Origin: Megamonas hypermegale
GTDB lineage: Bacteria > Bacillota > Negativicutes > Selenomonadales > Selenomonadaceae
Direction of reading: 5' to 3'
Assembly: GCA_002314325.1 (NCBI GenBank)
Contig: DCFC01000005.1
Span: 36,284 to 76,563, forward strand
Length of the DNA stretch: 40,280 bases
This document shows, piece by piece, positions 25,684 through 34,269 of the stretch. Below the pieces are notes generated by a model. It was not told where the DNA came from. It worked only from the letters and a program-made list of their open reading frames with translations, and did no database searches. Positions within the stretch are counted from its first letter, which is position 1. Each line of letters begins with the position of its first letter. A program made the position numbers and the translations under genes.

Positions 25684-27051
25684 TTAATCGGTTATATTCA
25701 TGCCGCATTCTTCCATCAGTTTTTTTGCTTCTACGTACTGCGCTATGCCGCGTGCCACTTTCTGCGCGTCTTTCATGGCCACGACAACCGTTGCCGGTCC
25801 GTTCACTACGTCGCCGCCGGAAAAAACGCCGTGGCGCATGGTCATGCCGTACGGTTTTTCGCGCGTAATTACATAACCGTTTTTGTCCACGTCAATTCCT
25901 GTCGTTGAGTCGACTATGCGGCTGGCCGGTTTTTGACCGACAGCAATGATTATTTTATCGGCAGGTAAATGAAGCTGCTCAGCCGTATCGACGACTTTAT
26001 CCAGTTCATCTTTATATTCACGTACACAGCAGGTCAGCCCCGTAACTTTATTTTCTCCTGTAACTTTCACCGGTCCCAAGAGCGTTCTTATAACAATACC
26101 TTCATTTCTGGCCGCTTCTATTTCTGATTTCAGAGCCGCCATATCCTCTTCGCGGCGGCGATTTAAAATAGTTACGCTTTTTGCCCCCTGACGCATGGCT
26201 GTTCTTGCCGCATCCATAGCCGTGTTGCCGCCGCCGATGACGAGTACGTCTTCGCCCGCTTTAATCGGGATTTCCTTGTCGTCTATTTCGCCGCAGCTGG
26301 CCAGTTCCACTATTTGCAGAAAATATGTCGCCTGCACGACGCCCGGCAGATTAATTCCTTCAATCGGCAGTGATTTCGACAGCGCGTTGCCCGTGCCGAT
26401 AAAAATAGCGTCAAAGCCCTGCGCAAACATATCGTCCACCGTTATATCTACGCCGGCCATGATATTCAGGCGGAACTGTACGCCCAGTTTCTTTATTTTC
26501 CGAACTTCACGGCGCACCACCTGCTTCGGCAGACGAAATTCCGGTATGCCGTACATCAATACGCCGCCGGCTTCCGGATGGGAGTCGAATACGGTAACAT
26601 TAAAGCCCATTTTCGCCAGGTCGCCCGCTACCGTGAGGCCGGCAGGTCCTGAGCCGATTACGGCAATATTGCCCGGCTGTGCTTTCGCCACTTTCGGCGA
26701 TACAAGCTCCAGTTCTCCGTCCATGTCTGCGATAAAACGTTCCAGTTTGCCAATTCGGATGCTCTGACCCTTTCGGCCGAGAATACACGAACCTTCGCAC
26801 TGCCGTTCATGCGGGCAGACACGGCCGCATACAGCCGGAAGATTGCTGCGTTCAGCGATAATGACACTGGCCTGTCCCAAATCGCCCTGCGCCAGCGCAT
26901 GAATGAATTCTGGAATATTGTTGCTGATAGGACAGCCTGTTCGGCACATAGGTTTTTTGCAGTTCAGGCAGCGCTTCGCTTCGACAATCGCTTCACGCAG
27001 CGTAAAACCGTTTGCATCATATTCTATATACCTTTCCTCTGCATTTGACAT
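25684..27051 (-). CDS. NADPH-dependent glutamate synthase small-subunit/NfnB-like flavoprotein
   Basis: About 455 residues from the ATG at 27051 (AGAGGTG upstream; a GTG three codons earlier is the alternative). An N-terminal domain has two Cys clusters, CLNCKKPMCRTGCP and CGRVCPHERQCEGSC, that bind 4Fe-4S clusters. An FAD site follows, IGSGPAGLTVAG, and an NADPH site, IGGGNTAMDAA, ending with the VFSGGDVVNGPATVVVAMKDA signature. This is the GltD fold found in glutamate synthase, in stand-alone GltA-type proteins and in the NfnB subunit of electron-bifurcating transhydrogenase. No GltB or NfnA partner is adjacent, so the stand-alone form is most likely. Confidence 0.87.
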   Translation of the reverse strand: MSNAEERYIEYDANGFTLREAIVEAKRCLNCKKPMCRTGCPISNNIPEFIHALAQGDLGQASVIIAERSNLPAVCGRVCPHERQCEGSCILGRKGQSIRIGKLERFIADMDGELELVSPKVAKAQPGNIAVIGSGPAGLTVAGDLAKMGFNVTVFDSHPEAGGVLMYGIPEFRLPKQVVRREVRKIKKLGVQFRLNIMAGVDITVDDMFAQGFDAIFIGTGNALSKSLPIEGINLPGVVQATYFLQIVELASCGEIDDKEIPIKAGEDVLVIGGGNTAMDAARTAMRQGAKSVTILNRRREEDMAALKSEIEAARNEGIVIRTLLGPVKVTGENKVTGLTCCVREYKDELDKVVDTAEQLHLPADKIIIAVGQKPASRIVDSTTGIDVDKNGYVITREKPYGMTMRHGVFSGGDVVNGPATVVVAMKDAQKVARGIAQYVEAKKLMEECGMNITD

Positions 27052-27141
27052 ATAACTCACCTCTATGGATTTAGTGCTGTATTATTTATATTAATTATAC
27101 CATTAAAAAGGATTGATAAACAGTTATTTTCGAAAAAAAAT

Positions 27142-27172
27142 AAGCCATTAGTAAAAACTAATGGCTTGTTTC
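27142..27172 (-). terminator. Terminator of the phosphohexomutase gene
   Basis: AAGCCATTAG (27142-27151) and CTAATGGCTT (27158-27167) form a 10-bp stem with a 6-nt loop, followed by A/T tracts next to the stop codon. Confidence 0.8.
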
Positions 27173-27176
27173 TCCG

Positions 27177-28694
27177 TTATTTATCCAATACAGAAATGTC
27201 CAGCTGGTCAAAACCGCCCAAAAGTTCTTTCATCATAACCGTGATTTTGGCGCAGTCGCCTTCTCCGTTGCCTTCCACATTGAGCGGCATATTCGGGTCA
27301 TGCAGGGACTGACGCAAAAGCGCCCAGCCGTTTGCTTCGCCTTTGAAGCTCAGACGCACGCCTTCGTAATTCGGTTCTACAATATGATAGCCTTTTTCCT
27401 GTGCTCTCTGTTTAAATACATTGAGTACATTTGCGCCGTACGCTTTGAAATCTTCGCCTTTCAGTTTCAGGCGGTATTCCGCCGTTTCAAACTGCGGCTG
27501 GAGTTTTTCGATAAGGCTGTTCAGTGTTTTGCCCTGTGCTTTCGTCTTGGCAGCGGCGATTAAGAGTTTTACAGCCATGTATGCGCCGTCATCGAGATAA
27601 TAATTTTCCTTGAGCGCGCCGTGTCCGCTCGTTTCGATAGCCAGCGGCGAAACAATGCCGGCTTCGTTTAAGCGTTTGCATTCGTTGATTACATTTTTGT
27701 AGCCGCGCTGATAGCGGTGATGCTTTAGTTTGAGTTCGCCTTCTAAAAATGCTGTCAATTTATCGGAAGTAACCGAATCGGTAACGATGGTGGAACCCGG
27801 ATAATCATCCGCCAGAATTGCCGCCATCATGGCAATGAGTGCGTCGCGGTTTACTTCGCGTCCGTCGCTGAACACGGCTGACATACGGTCTACGTCCGTA
27901 TCGAAAATCAGTCCGAGGTCGGCTTTATTATCGAGAACGGCTCCGCGGATGGCATCCATGGCCTGTTTATTTTCCGGATTAGGAATGTGGTTCGGGAAAT
28001 GTCCGTCCGGTTCAAGATACAGGCTGCCTGTCGTATCAGCGCCGAGCCGTGCCAGTACTTTCTGGGCGAAAAATCCGCCGGCACCGTTGCCTGCATCGAC
28101 TACGATATGATTGCCTGTGAGCGGCTGAGCATAATTTTCCTTACTGTTGATACCTTCACGGATTTTCTGGCAGAGGTTTTCAGCATAGAGTGAAACCAAA
28201 TCGAATTTTTCTACAGTGGAAATATCAGCCGTTTTTTCCGGCAGTGTGCAGGCGATTTTCAGCATATCGGTGAGGTCGGCTTTTTCCATGCCGCCGTTGA
28301 CCGGTTCAAAGAATTTAATGCCATTGCGGTTGAACGGCAGATGACTTGCCGTAATCATCATGGAGCCGTCGTATTTCGTTTCTGGAAAGACGAGCGACAT
28401 GAACATAGCCGGTGTTGTCGCCATAGAGCAGTCGACAGCCGTTGCGCCCTGCGCCGTGATTGCCATCAGTGCCTGCTGTTTGAGCATCGGTGCAGAAATT
28501 CGCGAATCGTGGCCTACAGCTATTTTCAGTTCATTTGGCTGTTTGCCGCTTTTTTGCGCCAGCCACTGTACAAATGCCTGCACAATGCGGTTGGCGTATT
28601 CCGGCGTCAAGGTGACCGGTTCGTCCGGTACTCCCTCCACCGCTACACCGCGTACATCACTGCCGTTTTGCAATTTCAAAATCGGATCCATCAT
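27177..28694 (-). CDS. Phosphomannomutase/phosphoglucomutase
   Basis: A 505-residue alpha-D-phosphohexomutase interconverting the 1- and 6-phosphates of glucose or mannose. It has the phosphoserine loop MMITASHLPFNRNG, the metal loop DTDVDRMSAV, a sugar-recognition segment (ETSGHGALKEN) and the C-terminal phosphate-binding region GVRLSFKGEANGW. The order of domains is complete. It follows GGGGGATTTTTT before tandem ATG codons. It can supply glucose-1-phosphate or mannose-1-phosphate for glycogen and LPS. The preferred sugar is not decidable here, so no symbol is given. Confidence 0.9.
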   Translation of the reverse strand: MMDPILKLQNGSDVRGVAVEGVPDEPVTLTPEYANRIVQAFVQWLAQKSGKQPNELKIAVGHDSRISAPMLKQQALMAITAQGATAVDCSMATTPAMFMSLVFPETKYDGSMMITASHLPFNRNGIKFFEPVNGGMEKADLTDMLKIACTLPEKTADISTVEKFDLVSLYAENLCQKIREGINSKENYAQPLTGNHIVVDAGNGAGGFFAQKVLARLGADTTGSLYLEPDGHFPNHIPNPENKQAMDAIRGAVLDNKADLGLIFDTDVDRMSAVFSDGREVNRDALIAMMAAILADDYPGSTIVTDSVTSDKLTAFLEGELKLKHHRYQRGYKNVINECKRLNEAGIVSPLAIETSGHGALKENYYLDDGAYMAVKLLIAAAKTKAQGKTLNSLIEKLQPQFETAEYRLKLKGEDFKAYGANVLNVFKQRAQEKGYHIVEPNYEGVRLSFKGEANGWALLRQSLHDPNMPLNVEGNGEGDCAKITVMMKELLGGFDQLDISVLDK

Positions 28695-28738
28695 AAAAAA
28701 TCCCCCTTAATTCTCTTATATATATTTAAAACTCATGC

Positions 28739-30508
28739 CTAAGACATGAAATTTTTTATTACTTTCAAAAAATCGTCGCCGTATCTGTTCAGCTTAAATT
28801 CGCCGACACCTTTAATATGGCTCATTTCTTCCATGGATGACGGTTTTTCCTGCGCCATCTGCGTGAGCGTTGCGTCGGAGAAAATCATATACGGCGGCAG
28901 ATTGGCCTTGATAGCCAGTTCACGGCGCAAAAGGCGCAGTTTTTCAAACAAATCGCTTTTGACGGCCGCTTTTTTCACCGTTACGACTTTCTGCCAGACT
29001 TTCTGCTGACCGCGCAGTACCTGCCATGACAGCGCATTGAGCTGCAGTACGGGGTACTGGCTTTCCGTAATATTTACGTACTGCATTGCCGCCAGACGCA
29101 AAATCAAATCGCTTATCTGTTTTACCGTGCGCTCTTTCATCAGCGCATACGTCGATAATCGTTCAAAATGAAACTGCTTCATGCGCGCGCTTTTCGAGCC
29201 TTTCAGAATTTCGGCAACTACTTTGACGCCGAACCGTTCATGCACGCGGTAGACGCAGGACAATACCATCTGCGCATCTGTCGTGATGTCGACAAGTTCG
29301 CCGTCCATTTTACAGTTGGAACAGTTGTCGCACGTTTCGTTTGCGTCCGTCTCGCCGAAGTAGTGCAGAATGAATGCCCGCAGGCACTGCGGTGTATGGC
29401 AGTAGTCCACCATGGACTGAAGCCGTTTATATTCCAGCTGCTGACGCGTTTCGCTTTCCACCGATTTGCTTATCAGAAATTTCTGCAGCTGCGTATCCTG
29501 CGGACTGTACAATAAAATGCATTCTCCTGGGAGCCCGTCCCTTCCGGCTCTGCCCGCTTCCTGATAATACGCTTCGATATTTTTCGGCATATTATAATGA
29601 ATTACATAGCGGACATTCGGCTTGTCTATACCCATGCCGAAGGCATTCGTCGCCACGATGACGGAAACGTCGTCATAGAGAAATGCCTCCTGCGCCCTGT
29701 TTCGCTCTTCATCCGTCATTCCGGCATGGTACCGTCCCGCCTTTATGCCTTTTGTTTCCAGCAGAGTCTGAAGCGCATCCACGTCCTTGCGCGTACCGGC
29801 GTAAATGATACCGGCTTCCGTCAAATGCTTGTGTACATAATCCGTAACGAATTTGTCCTTATTTTCACCGCGCAGTACGGAAAAATACAGATTGGCGCGG
29901 TCAAAGCCCGTTACAAAAACAGCAGGAGCGGCAAGACCCAGAAGTTTTACGATATCTTCTTTGACTTCCGGCGTCGCCGTCGCCGTGAATGCGCCGATAA
30001 GCGGTTTTTTCGGCAGGGACTGCATAAAGGTCAGGATGTTTTTATAACTGGGACGGAAATCATGACCCCATTGTGACAGGCAGTGTGCCTCATCGACGGC
30101 AATCATGCTTATATCGAGATTTTTAAACATATCGGGCAGATACTCGGGCGTCAGCCGTTCCGGCGCAATGTAGATTATCTTGTAAAAACCGGCGGCAATG
30201 CCCCGCAGACTTTCCGCAAGTTCCGCCCGGCTGACAGAGCTGTTGATGTATACGGCGGGAATGCCAATCTGGCGCAGACTGTCCACCTGGTCTTTCATTA
30301 ATGATATGAGCGGCGATACGACGAGCGTTACACCAGGAAACAATAGTGCCGGAATTTGAAAACAGATGGATTTACCGGCACCGGTCGGCATAATCGCCAC
30401 CGTATCCTTGCCGCCCAAAAGACTTTGCACGACTTTGCGCTGTCCAGGACGGAAATCGTCATAGCCGTAAAATTTCTTTAAGATACTTTTGGCTTTACTG
30501 TAGGTCAT
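28739..30508 (-). CDS. recQ: ATP-dependent DNA helicase RecQ
   Basis: A 3'-5' DNA helicase for recombination and replication repair, 589 residues. Motif I PTGAGKS (41-47), motif II DEAH (139-142) followed by the aromatic-rich loop CLSQWGHDFRPSY, and motif VI QEAGRAGRDG are present. The zinc-binding cysteines CHTPQC...CDNCSNC, a winged-helix RQC domain, and a C-terminal HRDC domain follow, so the protein is full length. Its start overlaps the end of the dehydrogenase gene by 14 nt, so it is translated as the last gene of an overlapping operon that begins with an HPP membrane protein. Confidence 0.96.
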   Translation of the reverse strand: MTYSKAKSILKKFYGYDDFRPGQRKVVQSLLGGKDTVAIMPTGAGKSICFQIPALLFPGVTLVVSPLISLMKDQVDSLRQIGIPAVYINSSVSRAELAESLRGIAAGFYKIIYIAPERLTPEYLPDMFKNLDISMIAVDEAHCLSQWGHDFRPSYKNILTFMQSLPKKPLIGAFTATATPEVKEDIVKLLGLAAPAVFVTGFDRANLYFSVLRGENKDKFVTDYVHKHLTEAGIIYAGTRKDVDALQTLLETKGIKAGRYHAGMTDEERNRAQEAFLYDDVSVIVATNAFGMGIDKPNVRYVIHYNMPKNIEAYYQEAGRAGRDGLPGECILLYSPQDTQLQKFLISKSVESETRQQLEYKRLQSMVDYCHTPQCLRAFILHYFGETDANETCDNCSNCKMDGELVDITTDAQMVLSCVYRVHERFGVKVVAEILKGSKSARMKQFHFERLSTYALMKERTVKQISDLILRLAAMQYVNITESQYPVLQLNALSWQVLRGQQKVWQKVVTVKKAAVKSDLFEKLRLLRRELAIKANLPPYMIFSDATLTQMAQEKPSSMEEMSHIKGVGEFKLNRYGDDFLKVIKNFMS

Positions 30509-31361
30509 AATATTTCAGCAACGCCTGCGTTCCGTCATTTTCCAAGCCTTTTTGCGCCAGCTCTTCATACAGTTTTTCCGCCAGAGCAAGACCCGGCAGA
30601 TTTAAATTCATTTCTTTCGCCGATTCCAGTGCGATTTTCATATCCTTAATAAAATGCTTAATGAAAAATCCCGGCGCGAAATCGCCTTTGAGCATGCGCG
30701 GCGCCAAATTGGAAAGCGACCACGAACCGGCAGCTCCCGTAGAAATGACGCTCAGTAAATCCTGCGGGTTTAAGCCGCATTTTTTCGCATAGGCAATCGC
30801 TTCGCAGACGCCCATCATGTTGGAGGCAATGGCAATCTGATTGCTCATTTTGGCATACTGGCCGCTGCCTGCTGCGCCGAAATAGCAAATTGTCTTGCCC
30901 ATCGCTTCGAAAACGGGCAGCATTTTGTCGTAGGTGTCCTTATCGCCGCCGACCATGATGGCAAGCGCCGCGTTTTTCGCGCCCACATCGCCGCCTGATA
31001 CGGGTGCATCGAGTGCTGATATGCCTTTTTCCTTAGCCAGTTGATAAATTTTCTGCGCCAGTTTCGGACTGGAAGTCGTCATGTCGATAATGGTGCTACC
31101 GGATTTTAACGCCGACAGTACGCCGTTTTCTCCTAAATATATTTCTTCAACATCTCTGGGATATCCTACCATTGAAATGACAATTTCCGCATTTTCACTC
31201 GCTTTTGCCGGAGAGCTTTCCCATTTTGCTCCCTGTGCGAGCAGTTTTTCCGCTTTGGCTTTCGTGCGTGTATAAACGGTAATTTCATAACCGGCTTTTA
31301 AGAGGTTGGCTGCCATTGAGCTGCCCATAACGCCGATACCGATAAAGGTTATTTTACTCAT
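30495..31361 (-). CDS. Beta-hydroxyacid dehydrogenase (3-hydroxyisobutyrate / tartronate semialdehyde reductase family)
   Basis: About 288 residues from the ATG at 31361; a start 11 codons upstream overlaps the previous gene and is not conserved-looking. The Rossmann fold opens ITFIGIGVMGSSMAANLLKAGYEITVYTRT. The substrate motif DAPVSGGDVGAKNAAL and the catalytic Lys region GQYAKMSNQIAIASNMMGVCEA (read GSGQYAKMSNQI) are typical. The family reduces or oxidises small hydroxy acids such as glycerate precursors, 3-hydroxyisobutyrate or succinic semialdehyde-type compounds. The substrate is not predictable. It ends inside recQ. Confidence 0.88.
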   Translation of the reverse strand: MSKITFIGIGVMGSSMAANLLKAGYEITVYTRTKAKAEKLLAQGAKWESSPAKASENAEIVISMVGYPRDVEEIYLGENGVLSALKSGSTIIDMTTSSPKLAQKIYQLAKEKGISALDAPVSGGDVGAKNAALAIMVGGDKDTYDKMLPVFEAMGKTICYFGAAGSGQYAKMSNQIAIASNMMGVCEAIAYAKKCGLNPQDLLSVISTGAAGSWSLSNLAPRMLKGDFAPGFFIKHFIKDMKIALESAKEMNLNLPGLALAEKLYEELAQKGLENDGTQALLKYYDLQ

Positions 31362-31387
31362 ATTATCACTCTTTTCTTTGAAATCAA

Positions 31388-31843
31388 TTAACATAATGCA
31401 AATCTATAGTATAAAGCGGCGGCGCAGATAGTATAGGCCGTCAGATACTCCCAACGGCTGCCGACTTTAAACAGTTTCAGCCCGATTTTCTTTTTGCGCC
31501 ATATGAGCGGGACTCTGCCGCAGATACCGTCTTCCGCGATATGCAATAGTGCTCCGACGGCGACAAACAGCGGAAAAAGTGCCGCCTGCCATGCCCAGCC
31601 CGTCAAAACGCCGCTGTCATGCAGATACATCAAAACGGCGATTATGAGAAGATACGGCACTGTCCAGTGCGTCGTCTGGCGGTGCCGGGAACGCCACTGC
31701 CAGTAAGCTTTTGTTTCTTTCGGCGGCTTTCCCTCCAGTCTGTCCGGCAGGACACTGCCCAGATAGCTGTACGCCGCATATAATAGATTTCCCGTCGCCG
31801 CGAAAACCACCACTGTCGTTACGAGTTTATGATTTCTCCATTT
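31388..31843 (-). CDS. YdjM/DUF457-like membrane-bound putative metal-dependent hydrolase
   Basis: About 151 residues from a GTG at 31843, which has a strong GGAGGAG upstream; an ATG 15 codons earlier has none. The protein is hydrophobic, with three to four membrane segments. The motif SVLPDRLEG followed by HRQTTHWT resembles the LPDxD...HRGxTHS pattern of the YdjM family, here with changed residues (Arg for the second Asp, Trp for Ser). Late in the sequence HIAEDGICGRVPLIW is also typical. The biochemical role of the family is poorly known. It overlaps the HPP gene by 17 nt. Confidence 0.72.
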   Translation of the reverse strand, partial: KWRNHKLVTTVVVFAATGNLLYAAYSYLGSVLPDRLEGKPPKETKAYWQWRSRHRQTTHWTVPYLLIIAVLMYLHDSGVLTGWAWQAALFPLFVAVGALLHIAEDGICGRVPLIWRKKKIGLKLFKVGSRWEYLTAYTICAAALYYRFALC

Positions 31844-32342
31844 CACTTGTTTTACTCCTCCATAAAGGATAGTCTTTATGCAAAACATACCGATTATAAA
31901 TGACAGCTACGGCTACAAGCAGCACAAGCCCCGGCATTGCTTCATAGATTAAATAGCCGAGCATCGTGCTTTCCTTTATCTGAATTAAAATAATCGGCAT
32001 CGCCGCTGACGGCGGATGAACGGCATTGCACTGAACTTTTATGAGCATGGCGACTGCTACGCCCAGCGCATACGAAAACCAGTTATGACCCAGCGCATAT
32101 ACAGTCAGTACGCCGACTGTACTTGTAATCAGATAACCCAGAATAATATTGCGGGGCTGCGCAAATTCACTGTCGTATTTCAGAAAGGCAATAATGCTCG
32201 TCGCTCCGAACGGCGCTAATAAGAGATTATCGTCTATGGATTTGGACACGAGAGCCACCATGCCTATGCCCAGAAAAATGCCGACTGCCGCTTCTATATC
32301 GTCTTTACCAATCAATATCAAAAACCCATCCAATCGTTTCAT
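31827..32342 (-). CDS. HPP-family integral membrane protein
   Basis: A 171-residue protein with about four membrane helices and the naming HPP motif in NAVHPPSAAMP, preceded by LLLAPFGATSIIAF. Members in plants and cyanobacteria transport nitrite; the bacterial function is mostly untested. It is the first gene of the overlapping HPP-YdjM-dehydrogenase-recQ set and faces a TetR gene across a 27-bp dyad. Extended -10 TGCTATAAT lies 15-25 bp before its ATG on the minus strand. Confidence 0.88.
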   Translation of the reverse strand: MKRLDGFLILIGKDDIEAAVGIFLGIGMVALVSKSIDDNLLLAPFGATSIIAFLKYDSEFAQPRNIILGYLITSTVGVLTVYALGHNWFSYALGVAVAMLIKVQCNAVHPPSAAMPIILIQIKESTMLGYLIYEAMPGLVLLVAVAVIYNRYVLHKDYPLWRSKTSEMEKS

Positions 32343-32373
32343 TCGTCTCTAAATGCCATTATAGCAAAAAATT

Positions 32374-32400
32374 TTTGCAAATTATAGCGCAATTTGCAAA
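32374..32400. promoter_or_regulatory. 27-bp dyad, probable TetR operator
   Basis: TTTGCAAATT (32374-32383) and AATTTGCAAA (32391-32400) are perfect 10-bp inverted arms around a 7-bp spacer, in the gap between the divergent HPP operon and TetR gene. It lies just upstream of the HPP -10 and 40 bp before the TetR -35. This is the usual site and form of an autoregulatory TetR operator. Confidence 0.6.
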
Positions 32401-32439
32401 AACCTCCGCAAAATAACTATGGAAATCGCTTCGTATCAT

Positions 32440-32468
32440 TTGAGAAAAAATCCAATCAATATTATAAT
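32440..32468 (+). promoter_or_regulatory. Promoter of the TetR gene
   Basis: TTGAGA (32440-32445) and TATAAT (32463-32468) are 17 bp apart. A start near 32475 lies downstream of the longest ORF start (32394), which supports the TTG at 32511 as the true start. Confidence 0.75.
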
Positions 32469-32510
32469 ATAAAAAACGAACGGTATTCATTTTTAAGACA
32501 GGTGATTTTC

Positions 32511-33110
32511 TTGGAAATTAAACTCAATAAACGCGAAGCAAAAAAACTGAAATCGAAAAACACGATTATCAATTCCGCCATAAAACTATTCGGCACAAAA
32601 GGTCTGAAAGATACCTCCATTGCCGATATCATGCAGGACGCCGATTTGGGCATCGGTACTTTTTACAATTATTTTCAGTCGAAAGATGAGCTTTTAAACA
32701 ATCTGCTCACGCAGATAGCATTCGACATACGTCAGTATTTTGTCAAACTGACCAACGAAAACAGCTCCCAGGCGCAAATTCTGGAAGCTATCGTCATCTA
32801 CAGCGCCAAAGTTCTCGACCATAACAGATTTATTCTGCCGCTGTTCATGCGCGCCGTCGATAAAAGCGCATTGACGGTGCAGCACCACAGCCTTATGCAG
32901 AAACCGCTGCCGTTTAAGGATTTATTTGACGAAATAATTCAAAACGGACAGGCAAACGGAGAATTCCGCACCGACATTCCGGCGGAAATAATAACGGAAA
33001 TGTTCCACTCTCTGTTTCAGACGGCCTCGTTCAGCAGTCTGCCGATAAAATATCAGGACAATATCCGCTATAAGCTCAATCTTATTTTAACGGGAATAAA
33101 GACAAGATAA
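32511..33110 (+). CDS. TetR-family transcriptional regulator
   Basis: About 199 residues read from TTG at 32511 with AGGTGA 8 nt upstream. The N-terminal helix-turn-helix shows NSAIKLFGTKGLKDTSIADIMQDADLGIGTFYNYFQSKDEL (core IGTFYNYFQSKDELL), diagnostic of TetR/AcrR. The C-terminal helical ligand domain is not assignable to a subgroup. It is transcribed away from the HPP-recQ operon and a 27-bp perfect-armed dyad lies between them, so it probably represses itself and that operon. The inducer is unknown. Confidence 0.88.
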   Translation: MEIKLNKREAKKLKSKNTIINSAIKLFGTKGLKDTSIADIMQDADLGIGTFYNYFQSKDELLNNLLTQIAFDIRQYFVKLTNENSSQAQILEAIVIYSAKVLDHNRFILPLFMRAVDKSALTVQHHSLMQKPLPFKDLFDEIIQNGQANGEFRTDIPAEIITEMFHSLFQTASFSSLPIKYQDNIRYKLNLILTGIKTR

Positions 33111-33120
33111 AACACACCCG

Positions 33121-33241
33121 TTGTGCTAGTAAAACATTGAGCCTATAACCAGCAGTATAATAGTTTATATTCGTTCGATGTTGGCACTTAACCTCACTGA
33201 ATATAAACTATTATACTACTTTGGAAAATCAACTAGCACAA
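33121..33241 (-). repeat. MITE-like palindromic element, copy 2
   Basis: A 121-bp unit bounded by perfect 10-bp terminal inverted repeats TTGTGCTAGT / ACTAGCACAA. Inner 22-nt arms (33151-33172 and 33199-33220) pair at 21 of 22 positions. It is related along its length to copy 1 in opposite orientation. A base pair in the stem differs from copy 1 on both strands (GGATAA/TTATCC against GTATAA/TTATAC). It starts 10 bp after the TetR stop and may also act as its 3' hairpin. Confidence 0.82.
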
Positions 33242-33298
33242 TAGGTTAAAACACATATTTTTCAACCTGAAATACGTATAAATCCGTTTAACGGCAAA

Positions 33299-33346
33299 AC
33301 AGGCAAGGCATTTAAACAAAAATTTAATGCCTTGCCTGTTTTTTTA
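33299..33346. terminator. Strong bidirectional terminator
   Basis: CAGGCAAGGCAT (33300-33311) and ATGCCTTGCCTG (33327-33338) form a 12-bp stem followed by seven T on the plus strand and four on the minus strand. It separates the TetR gene from the convergent DUF1847-like gene. Confidence 0.85.
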
Positions 33347-33946
33347 GTATTCGCCCTCTTCCATAATACCGAGCTTCTTGCGCCAGTAGCGCGAATACAC
33401 CGCGCCCAGCGGATTGTGAGCTAGCACTCTGTCTTTAGCGACGAGCGTTGTAACCGGTCCGGTGCAGTTTTTGTTGAATATCGCATCATGACCGACACAC
33501 AGACCGCAGGATATAAATAAATCACAGCCGGCATCGTTTAAAAACTGCGCCTGCTGTTTTGGATTACACATGCTTTCCGTTTTGCTTTGCGGATTTATTT
33601 TCTTCAGCTGTAATTTGTCTTTGGCTATAGCGCAGTTTTTGCAGCATATCGACACTACTTCAAAATCTTTCGCCAAAAACTTTTTGATTAGGTGAGCTTC
33701 TTTATTCAGCCCGATACAAAAAGCTAGCCCTAGTTTTTTATAGCCCATTTGACGCGCAAATTCCGCCGTTTCCTCAAGCCGTGTCAGCTGGCTGTAATAC
33801 GTCGCTTCCACAAAAGCCGCCGCCTGCATGATTTTATGTTCTTCTTCGCTGTAAGAATTTATAATCTGTTTTTCGTCAACTTTGGTGCAGCTTATGCCTT
33901 TGGCCGCACAGATATGATTTTTGCAGTCTGCACAATTGCCAATCAT
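33344..33946 (-). CDS. DUF1847-like Cys-rich metal-binding protein
   Basis: A 200-residue cytoplasmic protein with an N-terminal CADCKNHIC cluster, an LGLAFCIGLNKEA block, CCKNCAIAKDKL in the middle, SMCNPKQQAQFLNDAGCDLFISCGLCVGHDAIF and a C-terminal HNPLGAVYSRYWRKKLG. The many paired cysteines and the CGLCVGHD motif match my memory of the DUF1847 family, thought to bind metal or Fe-S clusters in anaerobes. Function unknown. It is followed by a strong terminator. A stretch after it upstream is a decayed region. Confidence 0.8.
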   Translation of the reverse strand: MIGNCADCKNHICAAKGISCTKVDEKQIINSYSEEEHKIMQAAAFVEATYYSQLTRLEETAEFARQMGYKKLGLAFCIGLNKEAHLIKKFLAKDFEVVSICCKNCAIAKDKLQLKKINPQSKTESMCNPKQQAQFLNDAGCDLFISCGLCVGHDAIFNKNCTGPVTTLVAKDRVLAHNPLGAVYSRYWRKKLGIMEEGEY

Positions 33947-33994
33947 AATTCATCCCGCCTTTGCGTATTTTCTAAATCTAGTATAGCATTTTTC

Positions 33995-34269
33995 TTATCG
34001 TGTCGCCATTGAATAATATATGCCTTTTTTATTCATCAATTCGGTATAACTGCCGCTTTCGCAAATTCTGCCGCCGTCCATGATGTTGATTATATCGGCG
34101 ATTTTCGTATTTTCCAGTTTATGCGTTATCATCAGCACCGTTTTCGTTTGAGCCAGTTCTTTTATCGTCTGCAATATCACTTTTTCCGTTTCATTGTCTA
34201 AGGCGGAAGTTGCTTCATCAAAAATATATGTGATAATCTTTTTAGAATCTATATTTAATAAAATTATTG
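33995..34269 (-). pseudogene. 3' fragment of an ABC transporter ATPase gene
   Basis: Only the end of the nucleotide-binding domain remains: Walker B and D-loop IFDEATSALDNETEKV, then the switch His in LMITHKLENT and the terminal MDGGRICESGSYTELMNKKG. Walker A, the signature LSGG and the membrane domain are missing. The frame runs upstream into a TGA at the boundary of the IS30-like remnant, and no 5' part is found beyond it. The type is that of exporter half-transporters (MsbA/CydCD-like), by the spacing of motifs. Confidence 0.8.

Noticed and set aside
32394..32510. N-terminal extension of the TetR protein
   Set aside because: The ATG at 32394 lies within the operator and upstream of a good promoter, and the first 39 residues are unlike the family; the TTG at 32511 has a proper ribosome site.
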